From Gammaproteobacteria bacterium (GTDB taxonomy: Bacteria > Pseudomonadota > Gammaproteobacteria > Steroidobacterales > Steroidobacteraceae), in the NCBI GenBank assembly GCA_947452065.1, contig CANGBB010000001.1, positions 372,001 to 436,000 of the forward strand: 64,000 nt of DNA, given 5' to 3'. Numbering within the stretch: position 1 is the first letter of the stretch; the number at the start of each line of letters is the position of its first letter. The notes below the pieces were generated by a model. It was not told the DNA's origin, did no database searches, and saw only the letters and a list, made by a program, of their open reading frames with translations. Below are positions 10,617-20,100 of this stretch, piece by piece. A program made the position numbers and the translations under genes.

Positions 10617-10988
10617 ATGGCTGGCAATCATTCACGCGCGCAGCGTATCGAGCAGCAGATGCTGCGCACTTTGGCGCAGCTGGTGCGTCGCGAGGTCAAG
10701 GATCCACGCGTCGGCAGTGTGACGATCACTGCCGTCCGGCTCGCCGCCGACGGTGGTTCCGCCAATGTCTATTTCCTGCCCTTTGGCGATCAGCACTCGG
10801 CCGAAGAGGTGCGTGCCGGTCTGACCAGCGCCGCGGGCTTCCTGCGCGGCGAGGTAGGTCGCGACCTCGGGCTGCGTCATGCCCCAAAGCTTGAGTTCGA
10901 GCCCGATGTGAGCATCGAGCGCGCTCATCAGCTCAGCAACCTTATCGACGTTGCACGCCGCAAGGATCGCGAGCGCGGTGGCGAATAG
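10617..10988 (+). CDS. rbfA: 30S ribosome-binding factor RbfA
   Basis: Cold-shock-related factor that acts on the 5' helix of 16S rRNA during 30S maturation. The 123-residue product starts MAGNHSRAQRIEQQMLRTLAQLV and contains the KH-like RbfA core (VKDPRVGSVTITAVRLAADG ... LGLRHAPKLEFEPDVSIE). It begins 13 bp after the infB stop codon and overlaps the likely truB start, the usual infB-rbfA-truB arrangement. Confidence 0.95.
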   Translation: MAGNHSRAQRIEQQMLRTLAQLVRREVKDPRVGSVTITAVRLAADGGSANVYFLPFGDQHSAEEVRAGLTSAAGFLRGEVGRDLGLRHAPKLEFEPDVSIERAHQLSNLIDVARRKDRERGGE

Positions 10989-11880
10989 TTTTTCGTTGCC
11001 GGCTGACGGCGGCATCCTGTTGCTCGACAAGCCCGCCGGGCTGTCATCGAACACGGCCCTGCAGAAGGTGCGCCGCGCTTATGGTGGTTTGCGCGCCGGG
11101 CATACCGGCACGCTCGATCCGTTGGCCAGCGGTATGTTGCCGATCTGCCTTGGCGAAGCCACCAAGGTCGCAGGCGAAATCCTCTCCGGTCGCAAGTGTT
11201 ACCGCTTCACGCTGCGGCTGGGCGAGCAGCGGAGCACGGGTGACGCGGAGGGCGAAGTGGTGGCTACGGCTGAGGTGCCGGCTCTGCACGAGGCGAGCGT
11301 GCGGCAGGTGTTGGCCGGTTTTGTTGGCGCGTCGCTGCAGGTGCCGCCGATGTATTCCGCCCTCAAGCGGGATGGTCGACCGCTGTACGAGTTGGCTCGT
11401 GCGGGCATCACCGTCGAGCGCGCAGCGCGGCCAATCGTCATCGAACGTCTCGAGTTGCTTCAACTGTCGGCGGCTGAGCTGGACTGTCGCGTCCTGTGCT
11501 CCAAGGGAACCTATGTGCGGGTCCTGGGCGAGGATCTGGCCCGCGCGCTGGGTACCCTGGGCTTTCTGGCGGCGCTCAGGCGTGAGTACGTCGAACCATT
11601 CGAGCCTCTGCCCATGGTGACGCTGGAGGCCGTCTTGTCTGGGCCGCTGCCCGCACTGCTGCCGGCTGACCAGGCACTGCCGCAGCTGGCCGAGGTGCGC
11701 CTGACGGAGCGCGACAGCCACGCTATTCGTCACGGCCAGCGGATCAATCCGCCGATCCCTGTCTCCGGGTCGCCGGGCTGCCTGTTGCGGCTATACGACA
11801 CGGAGGGGCGGTTCTTTGGCCTTGGGTCGCTGGAGCCGGACGGAGGGGTGAGGCCCCGGAGGCTTTACGCCAGCCCGTAG
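10978..11880 (+). CDS. truB: tRNA pseudouridine(55) synthase TruB
   Basis: Isomerises U55 in the T loop of tRNAs. The catalytic aspartate lies in the motif GHTGTLDPLASGMLP, and GGILLLDKPAGLSSN marks the N-terminus. The PUA-like C-terminal region (IRHGQRIN) is present. I choose GTG 10978, overlapping the end of rbfA by 11 bp; TTG 10951 in the same frame is an alternative. The length of 300 residues is close to the family norm. Confidence 0.93.
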   Translation: MANSFSLPADGGILLLDKPAGLSSNTALQKVRRAYGGLRAGHTGTLDPLASGMLPICLGEATKVAGEILSGRKCYRFTLRLGEQRSTGDAEGEVVATAEVPALHEASVRQVLAGFVGASLQVPPMYSALKRDGRPLYELARAGITVERAARPIVIERLELLQLSAAELDCRVLCSKGTYVRVLGEDLARALGTLGFLAALRREYVEPFEPLPMVTLEAVLSGPLPALLPADQALPQLAEVRLTERDSHAIRHGQRINPPIPVSGSPGCLLRLYDTEGRFFGLGSLEPDGGVRPRRLYASP

Positions 11881-11886
11881 TCGTGG

Positions 11887-11915
11887 TTGAGGGTGAGGCC
11901 GCGCCCGGCTACAAT
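11887..11915 (+). promoter_or_regulatory. Sigma-70 promoter of rpsO
   Basis: TTGAGG (11887-11892), a 17-bp spacer and TACAAT (11910-11915), giving a predicted 5' leader of about 45 nt before the rpsO ATG. An internal promoter here matches the known arrangement in other gammaproteobacteria, where rpsO-pnp is separately transcribed. Confidence 0.6.
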
Positions 11916-11965
11916 GCGCGGCTTAATAGAGACAAATCAAAAGTTTCCGAGGTTAGTTACAAATC

Positions 11966-12235
11966 ATGGCTCTTTCAGTTCAGCAAAAAAGCGCAGTTGT
12001 CGGCAAGTTCCAGCGCGATGCCAAGGACACGGGTTCGGCGGAAGTGCAGATCGCACTGCTGTCTGAACGAATCAATGGCCTGAGCGGTCATTTCTCCGCC
12101 AACAAGCGTGACCATTCCTCACGCCGCGGTCTGGTGCGTATGGTCAACCAGCGCCGCAAGCTCCTCGATTATTTGAAGGCCACGAACCTGACTGCTTACC
12201 AGCAGCTGGTTGAGCGGCTTGGTCTTCGCCGCTAA
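11966..12235 (+). CDS. rpsO: 30S ribosomal protein S15
   Basis: Primary 16S rRNA-binding protein of the 30S platform. It is 89 residues, the standard length, with the motifs [26 protein letters not shown] and [29 protein letters not shown]. It has its own promoter-like sequence and is followed by pnp after a GC hairpin, as in E. coli, where S15 also represses its own translation. Confidence 0.97.
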   Translation: MALSVQQKSAVVGKFQRDAKDTGSAEVQIALLSERINGLSGHFSANKRDHSSRRGLVRMVNQRRKLLDYLKATNLTAYQQLVERLGLRR

Positions 12236-12249
12236 GCGGTACCGCGATT

Positions 12250-12277
12250 GCCGCGGGTGGCCTTTCGGCCCCGCGGC
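12250..12277 (+). promoter_or_regulatory. Stem-loop between rpsO and pnp
   Basis: GCCGCGG (12250-12256) pairs with CCGCGGC (12271-12277), with an inner GGCC/GGCC stem and a TTTC loop. No U-tract follows. It may be a weak terminator or the RNase III-type processing site that, in E. coli, mediates pnp autoregulation. Confidence 0.5.
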
Positions 12278-12312
12278 GTCTCTCCCATTTCCGAATTCTC
12301 GAGGTTGATGAC

Positions 12313-14397
12313 GTGTCAGTCTTCAAACAGTCCTTTGCCTTTGGCTCACAGAACGTAACGATCGAAGCGGGCGAGTTGGCCCGCCAGGCCGACGGATCAG
12401 TCCTGGTCACGATGGGCGATACCGTGGTGCTGGTCACCGCTTGCGCACGCAAGGAAGCGGTGCCGGGTCGCGACTTCTTCCCGCTCACGGTCAATTATCA
12501 GGAAAAGACCTACGCCGCGGGACGCATTCCCGGCGGCTTCTTCCGCCGCGAGGGTCGCCCCTCCGAGAACGAAACGCTGATCTCGCGTCTCATCGACCGT
12601 CCGATCCGTCCGCTGTTCCCGGATGGCTTCTTTAACGAAGTGCAGGTCGTTGCAACGGTCGTGTCCCTCGACCCGAACATTCCCGCTGATATCCCGGCCA
12701 TGCTGGGTGCGTCTGCGGCGCTGTGCATTTCCGGCGTGCCCTTCAAGGGTCCGATCGCCGGTGCTCGCGTCGGCTACCGCGACGGTCAGTACCTGCTGAA
12801 CCCAACCCGCGAAGAGCTGAAGAATTCGCAGCTCGACCTGGTCGTGGCCGGCACGAAGGATGCCGTGCTGATGGTGGAATCAGAGGCTGCAGGCCTGTCC
12901 GAGGAAGTGATGCTCGGCTCGGTGGTCTTCGGTCACCAGCAGATGCAGGTGGCGATCAATGCCATCAACACCCTGGCCACTGCCGCCGGCAAGGCCCGCT
13001 GGAACTGGTCTGCGCCGGAGCTCAACGCCGCGCTGGTCAGCGCCGTGGCGGCGAAGGCGGAAGCCGGGCTGGTCGAGGCCTATCAGATCACTGAAAAGCA
13101 GCAGCGCTATGCCAAGGTCGGTTCCATCAAGACCGAGACGGTTGCAGCGCTGACGGCTGGTGACGCTCCGGCCTTCACTAAGGAGCAGGTGGGCGATGAA
13201 CTGTTCCGCCTCGAGAGCCGCATCGTTCGCGAGAACATTCTCGCGGGCAAGCCGCGCATCGACGGTCGCGATACCAAGACTGTTCGCCCCATCAACATCC
13301 GTGTGGGCGTGCTGCCGCGTACGCATGGTTCAGCACTGTTTACGCGTGGTGAAACCCAGGCGCTGGTCACGGCCACGCTCGGCACCACCCGTGATGCCCA
13401 GATCATCGACGCGCTTGAGGGCGAGCGCCGCGAGCCGTTCATGCTCCATTACAACTTCCCGCCGTTCTCGGTGGGTGAGACCGGCATGATGGGTTCGCCC
13501 AAGCGCCGTGAAATCGGCCACGGTAACCTGGCTCGTCGCGGTATCAGCGCGGTGCTGCCGGATATGGTTGCGTTCCCGTACGTGCTGCGTGTGGTCTCGG
13601 AGATCCTGGAGTCCAATGGCTCGAGCTCGATGGCCAGTGTCTGCGGCACCAGCCTCGCGCTGATGGATGCTGGCGTGCCGATCAAGGCGCCGGTGGCCGG
13701 CGTGGCCATGGGTCTGGTGCTCGAGGGCAGTCGCTTCTCGGTGCTGACCGACATCCTCGGTGACGAGGATCATCTGGGCGACATGGACTTCAAGGTGGCC
13801 GGTACCCGTGATGGCGTCACCGCTCTGCAGATGGACATCAAGGTCGAGGGCATCACGCCGGAGATCATGAAGATCGCGCTGGCGCAGGCCCGTGATGGTC
13901 GCCTGCATATCCTCGGTGAGATGAACAAGGTCATCTCGCAGTCGCGCGAAAAGATGTCCGACTGGGCCCCGTCCATCATCACGATCAAGATCGACCCGGA
14001 AAAGATCCGCGATGTGATCGGCAAGGGCGGTGCGGTGATTCGCCAGATCACGGAAGAGACTGGCACAACCATCGACATCGAAAACGATGGCACGGTGAAG
14101 ATTGCTTCGGTCAGCGGTGCAGCCGGGCGCGAAGCCCAGCGTCGCGTCGAGCTGATCACGGCCGACGTCGAAGTGGGCCGTGTGTACGAGGGGCGCGTTG
14201 CGAAGCTGATGGACTTCGGTGCCTTCGTTACGATTCTTCCGGGCCGCGATGGCCTGGTGCACATCTCGCAGATCTCCAACGAGCGTGTTGAGCGCGTCAG
14301 CGACCGCCTGAACGAAGGCGATGTCGTTCGCGTGAAGGTGCTCGAGGTTGATCGTCAGGGTCGCGTGCGTCTCTCCATGCGGGACGTCGACGCCTGA
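12313..14397 (+). CDS. pnp: Polyribonucleotide nucleotidyltransferase (PNPase)
   Basis: Phosphorolytic 3'-5' exoribonuclease and core of the degradosome. The 694-residue protein has two RNase PH domains (first near [15 protein letters not shown], second with [20 protein letters not shown] and the catalytic-region IVVKVEGIT-type [12 protein letters not shown]), a KH domain ([21 protein letters not shown], about 556-615) and a C-terminal S1 domain ([26 protein letters not shown]). The start is GTG 12313, preceded by GAGG. It is slightly shorter than the E. coli enzyme because the extreme C-terminal RNase E-binding tail is short. Confidence 0.97.
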   Translation: MSVFKQSFAFGSQNVTIEAGELARQADGSVLVTMGDTVVLVTACARKEAVPGRDFFPLTVNYQEKTYAAGRIPGGFFRREGRPSENETLISRLIDRPIRPLFPDGFFNEVQVVATVVSLDPNIPADIPAMLGASAALCISGVPFKGPIAGARVGYRDGQYLLNPTREELKNSQLDLVVAGTKDAVLMVESEAAGLSEEVMLGSVVFGHQQMQVAINAINTLATAAGKARWNWSAPELNAALVSAVAAKAEAGLVEAYQITEKQQRYAKVGSIKTETVAALTAGDAPAFTKEQVGDELFRLESRIVRENILAGKPRIDGRDTKTVRPINIRVGVLPRTHGSALFTRGETQALVTATLGTTRDAQIIDALEGERREPFMLHYNFPPFSVGETGMMGSPKRREIGHGNLARRGISAVLPDMVAFPYVLRVVSEILESNGSSSMASVCGTSLALMDAGVPIKAPVAGVAMGLVLEGSRFSVLTDILGDEDHLGDMDFKVAGTRDGVTALQMDIKVEGITPEIMKIALAQARDGRLHILGEMNKVISQSREKMSDWAPSIITIKIDPEKIRDVIGKGGAVIRQITEETGTTIDIENDGTVKIASVSGAAGREAQRRVELITADVEVGRVYEGRVAKLMDFGAFVTILPGRDGLVHISQISNERVERVSDRLNEGDVVRVKVLEVDRQGRVRLSMRDVDA

Positions 14398-14405
14398 AGT
14401 TGTCA

Positions 14406-14441
14406 CCGGCGCGCTGGGTTCCCAGCGCGCCGGGTTCTCTT
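14406..14441 (+). terminator. Terminator after pnp
   Basis: A 13-bp GC-rich inverted repeat (14406-14418 with 14421-14433) with an almost closed loop, followed by GTTCTCTT. It lies 9 bp after the pnp stop codon and before a minus-strand gene end, so it likely ends the rimP-pnp operon and may act bidirectionally. Confidence 0.7.
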
Positions 14442-14481
14442 AACGGTTTTGTGTGCTCCGCTGGCCCGTTCGAGGCCGGCT

Positions 14482-14787
14482 TCAGCGACCCGCCAGGCTC
14501 TGCCTGATGCGTTCCGCAATATCCGCCGCCGAGGCGGTTCCATGTTCACGGATCAGAGTCAGCAGGCTATCCAAGCCTAGCAGCTGTGGCTGACGCTCCT
14601 CGAGCAGCGCCAGGGTCTGCATCAGAATGGCCTGGGTGATATCCGCACCGCTGCGCTGATCCAAAACGCGAAAGGGCGTCTGGGCGCAGACCAGCTGATG
14701 GATGTCTTCAAGTCGAATATAGGAACTGCGACCGGTGTCGTACAGGCGCCGGTTCGGGTACTTCTTGATGATCCGCGTGTCGCTCAT
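14482..14787 (-). CDS. Short PhaR-type polyhydroxyalkanoate synthesis regulator
   Basis: The 101-residue product carries the PHA accumulation regulator DNA-binding domain, recognised from RIIKKYPNRRLYDTGRSSYI at residues 4-23 and the following LEDIHQLV. A single short C-terminal helical region (DITQAILMQTLALLEERQ) replaces the longer repeats of full PhaR proteins (about 180-190 residues). I start at ATG 14787 because the motif normally sits at the N-terminus. No phaC, phaA or phasin gene is nearby, so its target is unknown; it could regulate a distant PHA locus or something else. Confidence 0.8.
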   Translation of the reverse strand: MSDTRIIKKYPNRRLYDTGRSSYIRLEDIHQLVCAQTPFRVLDQRSGADITQAILMQTLALLEERQPQLLGLDSLLTLIREHGTASAADIAERIRQSLAGR

Positions 14788-14867
14788 GGAAGAACTCCAT
14801 TCGCACGAGTGCAGTCTGAGTGGCCAGATAGTACTCGCGGTGTGGCGGGAACCCAAGGGGTGGTCGG

Positions 14868-15830
14868 TCAATAAGCGTCAACGACGCTGCCGTCCTCCCG
14901 CACCGCGCGGATCCCCCGCAGCCTAGTGACATCCCAGTGCTCCCTAGCCCATTGCCAGATCTCGCTGGGCTTGGCCCGTCGCAGATCGGCGGGTGGCGCC
15001 TGTTGCAGCAGCGTCAGACCGCGGTGGAGCCAAGTGCCAGCCTGAGTTGGATCGAGCGGTATGGCGGCAGCGCTCTTGGACAGTTTGTTGCCATCCGCCG
15101 CCACGACCAGCGGCAGGTGGAGGTATCGGGGCTGGGGTAGCGACAGGGCGGACTGGAGCTCCAGTTGCCAGGCAGTGCTGGCCAGCAGGTCGGCGCCGCG
15201 CACCACGTCGCTCACGCCGGCCTCCGCATCATCGACAACAACGGCCAACTGATAGGCGATGACGCCGTCGCGTCGTTGGATCACCGCATCGCCGATAGTC
15301 TGTAGTGTCCATTGCAGCGTGCCCTGCAGCCCGTCTTCGAGGCGGTGCGTGACCTCATCTCGCACCCGGAAGCGCCAGGCCCAGGGGGGCGGTCCGCTAG
15401 GCCCGTTGCGGCATGTGCCCGGATATCCACCCTCCTGCTCAGGGTCGGGCAACTGCTCCTGAAGCTGGCGGCGCGAGCAGCCACAGGGATAGATGCGGCC
15501 GGCGGCGCGTAGTTGCTCCAGTGCCCTGAGATACGCCGCTTGGCGCTGCGACTGGAAAACGATCGGCCCGTCCCAGATGAACCCCAGAGCCTCGAGGGTG
15601 CGCGTCATCTCGTCGGTGGCACCGGGACGTATACGTGGGGTGTCGAGATCTTCGATGCGCAGCCGCCATCTTCCGCCGTGAGCGTGCGCTTCAAGGGCGC
15701 TACCGAGCGCCGTGGTCAATGAACCTACGTGGAGCTTGCCGGTGGGCGATGGGGCGAAGCGGCCCATGTACGGGCCGCTGGCGGGTCGGGCGGGCGCCGG
15801 ATCAGCGGTAGCGGTCGTCGCGGTCGCCAT
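14868..15830 (-). CDS. gluQ: Glutamyl-Q tRNA(Asp) synthetase
   Basis: A truncated glutamyl-tRNA synthetase paralogue that attaches glutamate to queuosine at position 34 of tRNA(Asp). Motifs seen: GRFAPSPTGKLHVGSLTTAL (HIGH-type), zinc-site cysteines in YPCGCSRRQL and TCRNG, and NKLSKSAAA (KMSKS-like). It lacks an anticodon-binding domain, as expected. I place the start at ATG 15830, overlapping the dksA end by 29 bp; an internal ATG at 15767 is possible. dksA-gluQ adjacency is widely conserved. Confidence 0.9.
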   Translation of the reverse strand: MATATTATADPAPARPASGPYMGRFAPSPTGKLHVGSLTTALGSALEAHAHGGRWRLRIEDLDTPRIRPGATDEMTRTLEALGFIWDGPIVFQSQRQAAYLRALEQLRAAGRIYPCGCSRRQLQEQLPDPEQEGGYPGTCRNGPSGPPPWAWRFRVRDEVTHRLEDGLQGTLQWTLQTIGDAVIQRRDGVIAYQLAVVVDDAEAGVSDVVRGADLLASTAWQLELQSALSLPQPRYLHLPLVVAADGNKLSKSAAAIPLDPTQAGTWLHRGLTLLQQAPPADLRRAKPSEIWQWAREHWDVTRLRGIRAVREDGSVVDAY

Positions 15831-16599
15831 ACTGGCGCTCGCGCCGTTCGCGGCGTTCCTGGGCTTCGATGGTGAGGGTTGCCACGGGACGCGCTTCAAG
15901 ACGCTTGAGGCCAATTTCCTCGCCGGTCTCAAGGCAATATCCATAGCTGCCATCATCGATGCGCGAGATGGCCTCGTCGATCTTGCGGATCAACTTGCGC
16001 TCGCGGTCGCGGGTGCGCAGCTCCAGGCTGAACTCTTCTTCCTGGGTTGCACGGTCATTCGGGTCGGGAAAGTTGGCCGCCTCGTCCTTCATGTGTGTGA
16101 CGGTACGGTCCACTTCCTGCATCAGGTCGCGCTTCCAGCGCTGCAGGATGTCCTTGAAATGCCGCAACTGCTCGGCATTCATGTAACGCTCGCCGCGCTT
16201 GGCAATGTACGGCGTGACATTGCGAGGGCCAGCCAGAAGGCTATGCATGTCTTCGGCATCGGCGCCCGGGATCGGCATCACGGTCTCGGGGTTCTTGCGA
16301 AAAGCGCGCGCGATGGGCGCCGGTTTGCCGGCAGGCTTCTTCGGCGCGGGCGGTGTCTTGGCGACGGCCGCTTTAGCGGGTGCTGCTTTGGCAGGCGCTG
16401 CTTTGGCAGGCGCTGCTTTGGCCGGGGCTGCTTTCACGGGTGCCGGCTTCGCAGCGGCCGAAGGCTTGGCAGGCGATGCCTTGGCCTTGGCTTTGACGGG
16501 CGCGGGCTTGCTGCGAGGCGCAGCGGGCTTTGCCGCGGGCTTGGCAGCGGTCTTCTTCACCTTGGTGGTGGACTTTGACACAGGCTTCTTGCCGGCCAT
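15802..16599 (-). CDS. dksA: DksA, RNA polymerase-binding transcription factor with H1-like N-terminal extension
   Basis: Works with ppGpp on the RNA polymerase secondary channel. Residues from about 138 match DksA closely, including the coiled-coil tip DPNDRA (DxxDxA motif) and QEEEFSLELRTRDRERKLI. Of the four zinc-finger cysteines only the first survives (YCLETGEEIG, then TIEAQ where CxxC is expected), like the zinc-less DksA of alphaproteobacteria and xanthomonads. The first 125 or so residues are a Lys/Ala/Pro-rich tail with five KAAPA-type repeats resembling histone H1. Total length is 265 residues against about 150 in E. coli. Confidence 0.92.
   Translation of the reverse strand: MAGKKPVSKSTTKVKKTAAKPAAKPAAPRSKPAPVKAKAKASPAKPSAAAKPAPVKAAPAKAAPAKAAPAKAAPAKAAVAKTPPAPKKPAGKPAPIARAFRKNPETVMPIPGADAEDMHSLLAGPRNVTPYIAKRGERYMNAEQLRHFKDILQRWKRDLMQEVDRTVTHMKDEAANFPDPNDRATQEEEFSLELRTRDRERKLIRKIDEAISRIDDGSYGYCLETGEEIGLKRLEARPVATLTIEAQERRERRERQYGDRDDRYR
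16366..16440 (-). repeat. Five 15-bp tandem units inside dksA encoding KAAPA-type repeats
   Basis: Successive 15-bp blocks starting at 16366, 16381, 16396, 16411 and 16426 share the core GCTGCTTTGG (or GCCGCTTTAG). The two units at 16381 and 16396 are nearly identical. They encode repeated Lys-Ala-Ala-Pro-Ala. In-frame unit number could vary between strains by slippage. Confidence 0.8.
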
Positions 16600-16663
16600 G
16601 ACAGACTCCTCGAGACACGTCGGTTCGGCGCAAACATTGCGCCCAGACAGCTCCGGGCGCGCG

Positions 16664-16691
16664 ATTATACCGGTGCCGTCGCGGCTGTACA
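16664..16691 (-). promoter_or_regulatory. Likely sigma-70 promoter of dksA
   Basis: On the minus strand, TGTACA (16686-16691) is followed by a 16-bp spacer and a perfect TATAAT (16664-16669). The predicted start of transcription is near 16657, giving a leader of about 57 nt. It lies in the 103-bp gap between queF and dksA. Confidence 0.6.
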
Positions 16692-16702
16692 GCCGGTTGG
16701 TG

Positions 16703-17077
16703 TCAGGGCAGGGTGACGGAAGGCGCTGGCGCCCAGCCCGTCTGACGGTGCTCTACGACGACCGTGGTGTAGATGCCGCCGCGGACGTTGAAACGCGCCG
16801 TCAGTCGCATGAACCGCGGCGAGAGCAGCTTGGCCAGATCGCCGAGGACGGCATTAGTGACCGCCTCATGGAATGCGCCCTTGTCCCGGAAAGACCAGAT
16901 GTAGAGCTTCAGTGACTTGAGCTCGACGCACAGGCTTTCGGGAACGTACTCAAGTTCCAGAGTCGCGAAGTCGGGCTGCCCGGTGACCGGGCACAGGCAG
17001 GTGAACTCGGGCATCGTCATGCGGATGGTGTAATCCCGATCCGGCGATGGGTTGGCAAAGGTCTGGAGCATCGACAT
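16703..17077 (-). CDS. queF: NADPH-dependent preQ0 reductase QueF, short type
   Basis: Reduces 7-cyano-7-deazaguanine to preQ1 in queuosine synthesis. The 124-residue protein belongs to the unimodular (YkvM-like) class: catalytic cysteine in [13 protein letters not shown], substrate-binding [21 protein letters not shown] and the RGGIYT motif. E. coli uses a two-domain enzyme of about 280 residues instead. It is near gluQ, another queuosine-linked gene. A TAGATT hexamer lies just upstream of the ATG on the minus strand, so the transcript leader may be very short. Confidence 0.92.
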   Translation of the reverse strand: MSMLQTFANPSPDRDYTIRMTMPEFTCLCPVTGQPDFATLELEYVPESLCVELKSLKLYIWSFRDKGAFHEAVTNAVLGDLAKLLSPRFMRLTARFNVRGGIYTTVVVEHRQTGWAPAPSVTLP

Positions 17078-17161
17078 GAGCGATAATCTACACTATCGAC
17101 TTCTGTGGCGTCACGACCCAGTAGGGCGGCGCCGCTTGCAGTAAATCAGGGGTGGGAGTCG

Positions 17162-20100
17162 ATGCGGCTCAGCAAGATCAAGCTCGCGGGTTTCAAGTCT
17201 TTCGTGGATCCGACCTCTGTTGGGTTGCCCAGCAATCTCACCGGTGTGGTCGGTCCCAACGGTTGTGGCAAGTCAAATGTCATTGATGCTGTCCGCTGGG
17301 TCATGGGCGAGCTCTCAGCCCGTCACCTGCGCGGCGATTCGATGGCCGATGTGGTGTTCAACGGTTCCTCTTCGCGCAAGCCGCTCGGTACCGCCTCGGT
17401 GGAACTGCTGTTCGATAATTCCGACGGCAAGATCGGCGGCGCCTATGCCGGGTTCAGTGAGATTTCGCTGAAGCGCACAGTCTCGCGTGACGGCAGCTCG
17501 GCCTACTTCATCAATGGCGGGCGTTGCCGCCGCAAAGACATCACCCAGCTCTTCCTAGGCACAGGCCTGGGCTCGCGCAGTTACGCGATCATCGAGCAGG
17601 GCATGATTTCCCGTGTGGTCGAGGCTCGTAATGACGAGATGCGTGCCTTCATCGAAGAAGCGGCTGGCATTTCGCTGTACAAGGAACGCCGTCGCGAGAC
17701 CGAGTCGCGTATTGCTGACGCGCGCGAGAATCTCGCACGCCTGCAGGATCTGCGCGATGAAGTGGACAAGCAGCTGCGCCATCTGCAGCGTCAGGCCACC
17801 GCAACCCGGAAATATCAGGAACTCAAGGCGCAGGAGCGACTGCTGACTGCAGAACTTTTGGCGCTGCGTCTCCGTGATCTGGATTCCGGCGCAGAAGTTC
17901 AGGATGGCGCAATGCGCGCCGCTGATATGGCCATGCAGCAGGCGCTGGCTGAACAGCGCAGCCATGAGGCCGCGATCGAGAAGCAGCGCGGCTTCTACAA
18001 CGAATTGTCCGAGACGCTCCAGCGTGTGCAGGGGCAGTATTACGAGCTGGGTGCCGAAATCACCCGCTCCGAAGAAAACATCCGCTACACCACTGAGACG
18101 CGCACGCGTCAGCGCAACGAGCTGACACAGGCCGTCGAGGGACTGCGGACGCTGGGCGTGCAGCTGGAATCCGATCATGCGCGTCTGCAGGAGATTCAAG
18201 AGGATATCCTGCGTCTGACGCCGGATGCCGAGCGTCTGCGTGCTGATGAAGATCGCGTGCTTGCCGAACAAGGCGAGGCCGAAGGCGCGATGAGCGAGTG
18301 GCAGGGCTGGTGGGAGCAATACAACGGGGAGCGTGGTGCCGCCACGCAATCGACGCAGGTCGAAATCGCCCGCATTGAGCAGCTGGAATCCCAGCTCCAC
18401 CGCCTGCGTACTCATGAGGATCGACTGGCCGTGGAGCGTGAGGCCCTGGGTCAGCAGCAGGCGGATGCGCCGCTGGGTCTTCTCAGCGAGCGGGAGTCGG
18501 TGGCCCGTCAGGAGGCTGAGGATCTGGGTGCGCAATTGGCGTCCCTCATGACGCGTCTTGCGGAAGTTCGTAGTCAGCAGCGTACTGCTGAGATCGCGCT
18601 TGAGGCAGAGCGCGGGCGGCGAGAGCGTATCCGCGCTGATCTTTTGGCGCTCGAGGCGGTACAGAAAGCTGCGCTTGGGGAAAAAGACGCGCGCGCTGCA
18701 GCGTGGCTCGATTCGCTGCCCGGCGGCAAGCGGCGACTGGCGGAGTCCCTGACGGTGGATCACGGCTGGGAACGTGCCGTGGAAACCGTGCTGGGCGATT
18801 ATCTGGAAGCCCTCTGCGTCGACGGGCTCGAGAGCATCACCGCCGCTCTCGAAAAATTGCCAGGCGGCAATGTGAATTTCATCGAGAGTGGTGCGACGGT
18901 TGCACCGGGTGCAGCCGAAACGCTGGCGGGGAAGGTGCGCGGCCCGGCCTCTGTGGCTTCCTTGCTCGGTTCGATCCTCACCTGTGACTCAATTGGCGAG
19001 GCTTTGCAGCGGCGCGGCAGTCTGCAGCCACATCAGTCGCTGGTCACCGTGAGTGGCGAATGGGTGGGCCGAAACTGGCTGCGAGTGCGCCGTGGCGGCG
19101 ATTCCCGCGCCGGCGTGCTGGAACGCGAGCAGCGCCTCAATCAGTTGCGCGAGAACGCGCAGGACGCCGATCGGGTCCAGCGTGATGCCGCTGCGCTGGT
19201 CGAGTCGCTGCGCGAGCAAGTTCTCAAGCTTGAGCATGAGCGCGACGCAGCTCAGGGACGCATGCAGTCCGGGCACGCGGCACACAGCGATCTACGGGCG
19301 CAGCTGGATGTGTTGCGTGCGCGACTCGAGGAGGCGGAGGCACGTCGTACGCGGCTTGCCCGGGAAGAGAGCGAGGTTCAGCTCGAGACCGAGCGCACCT
19401 CGGCGGGTCTGCTCAATGCCCGCAGCGCACACGCTGAAGCGCTTGAGGCGCTGCAGCGGCTTGATGAGCAGCGGCCGACGCTCGAGCAGCAGCGCGAGCT
19501 GAGGCAGGAGCGTCTGGCGACAGCGCGCTCCGCGACGCAGGCGGCGCAGCTGGCCTTGCGTGATGTACTGGTCCGGCTTGAGAGTCGTCGTACCGCTGAG
19601 GCTTCCATCGAGCTTGGGGTCGAGCGATTGATGACTCAGCAACGGGAACTGGAGTCGCGACGTGTGGCGCTGGAGAGCGCGCTGTCCGATGGCGATCAGC
19701 CTATTGCGGATCTTCAGCTTCGGCTTGAGTCGCTACTCAGCCAGCGCGTCGATGTCGAGGCTGATCTGGCCAATGCGCGTCGCAACCTGGAAGATGCGGA
19801 TGCAAGCCTCCGTGATCTGGAACTCAGACGCACGGATGCCGAGCAGCGGGTGGCTGTGTCGCGCTCGGCGCTGGAAAGCGCGCGGTTGGCGGCACAGGAG
19901 TCCCGTGTCAGGCGTGAATCGTTGCTGGAACAGTTTGCGCTGACGCACTGTGACCTGGCCGAAATTACCGGCGCTCTCTCGCCGGAGGCGTCGGTGGAGC
20001 CTTGGGAGGCTCGACTGGCTGAAGTCTCTCGCAGCATCGAGCAGCTCGGTGCGGTCAACCTCGCGGCGGTCGACGAACTTAAGGAACAGACAGAGCGCAA

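Noticed and set aside
13330-14406. 358-codon open frame antisense to pnp
   Set aside because: PNPase family motifs fill the sense strand; the antisense protein is Asp/His/Arg-rich noise.
16366-16440. Regular 15-bp repeats considered as CRISPR or VNTR array
   Set aside because: Units are too short, without spacers, and encode in-frame KAAPA peptide repeats.
15712-16578. 288-codon Gly/Leu-rich plus-strand frame over dksA
   Set aside because: Its Gly/Arg/Cys-rich repeats are the antisense of the DksA Lys/Ala repeats.
17555-18763. 402-codon open frame antisense to smc
   Set aside because: Its protein resembles nothing and mirrors the high-GC third-position pattern of the Smc frame; smc is certain.
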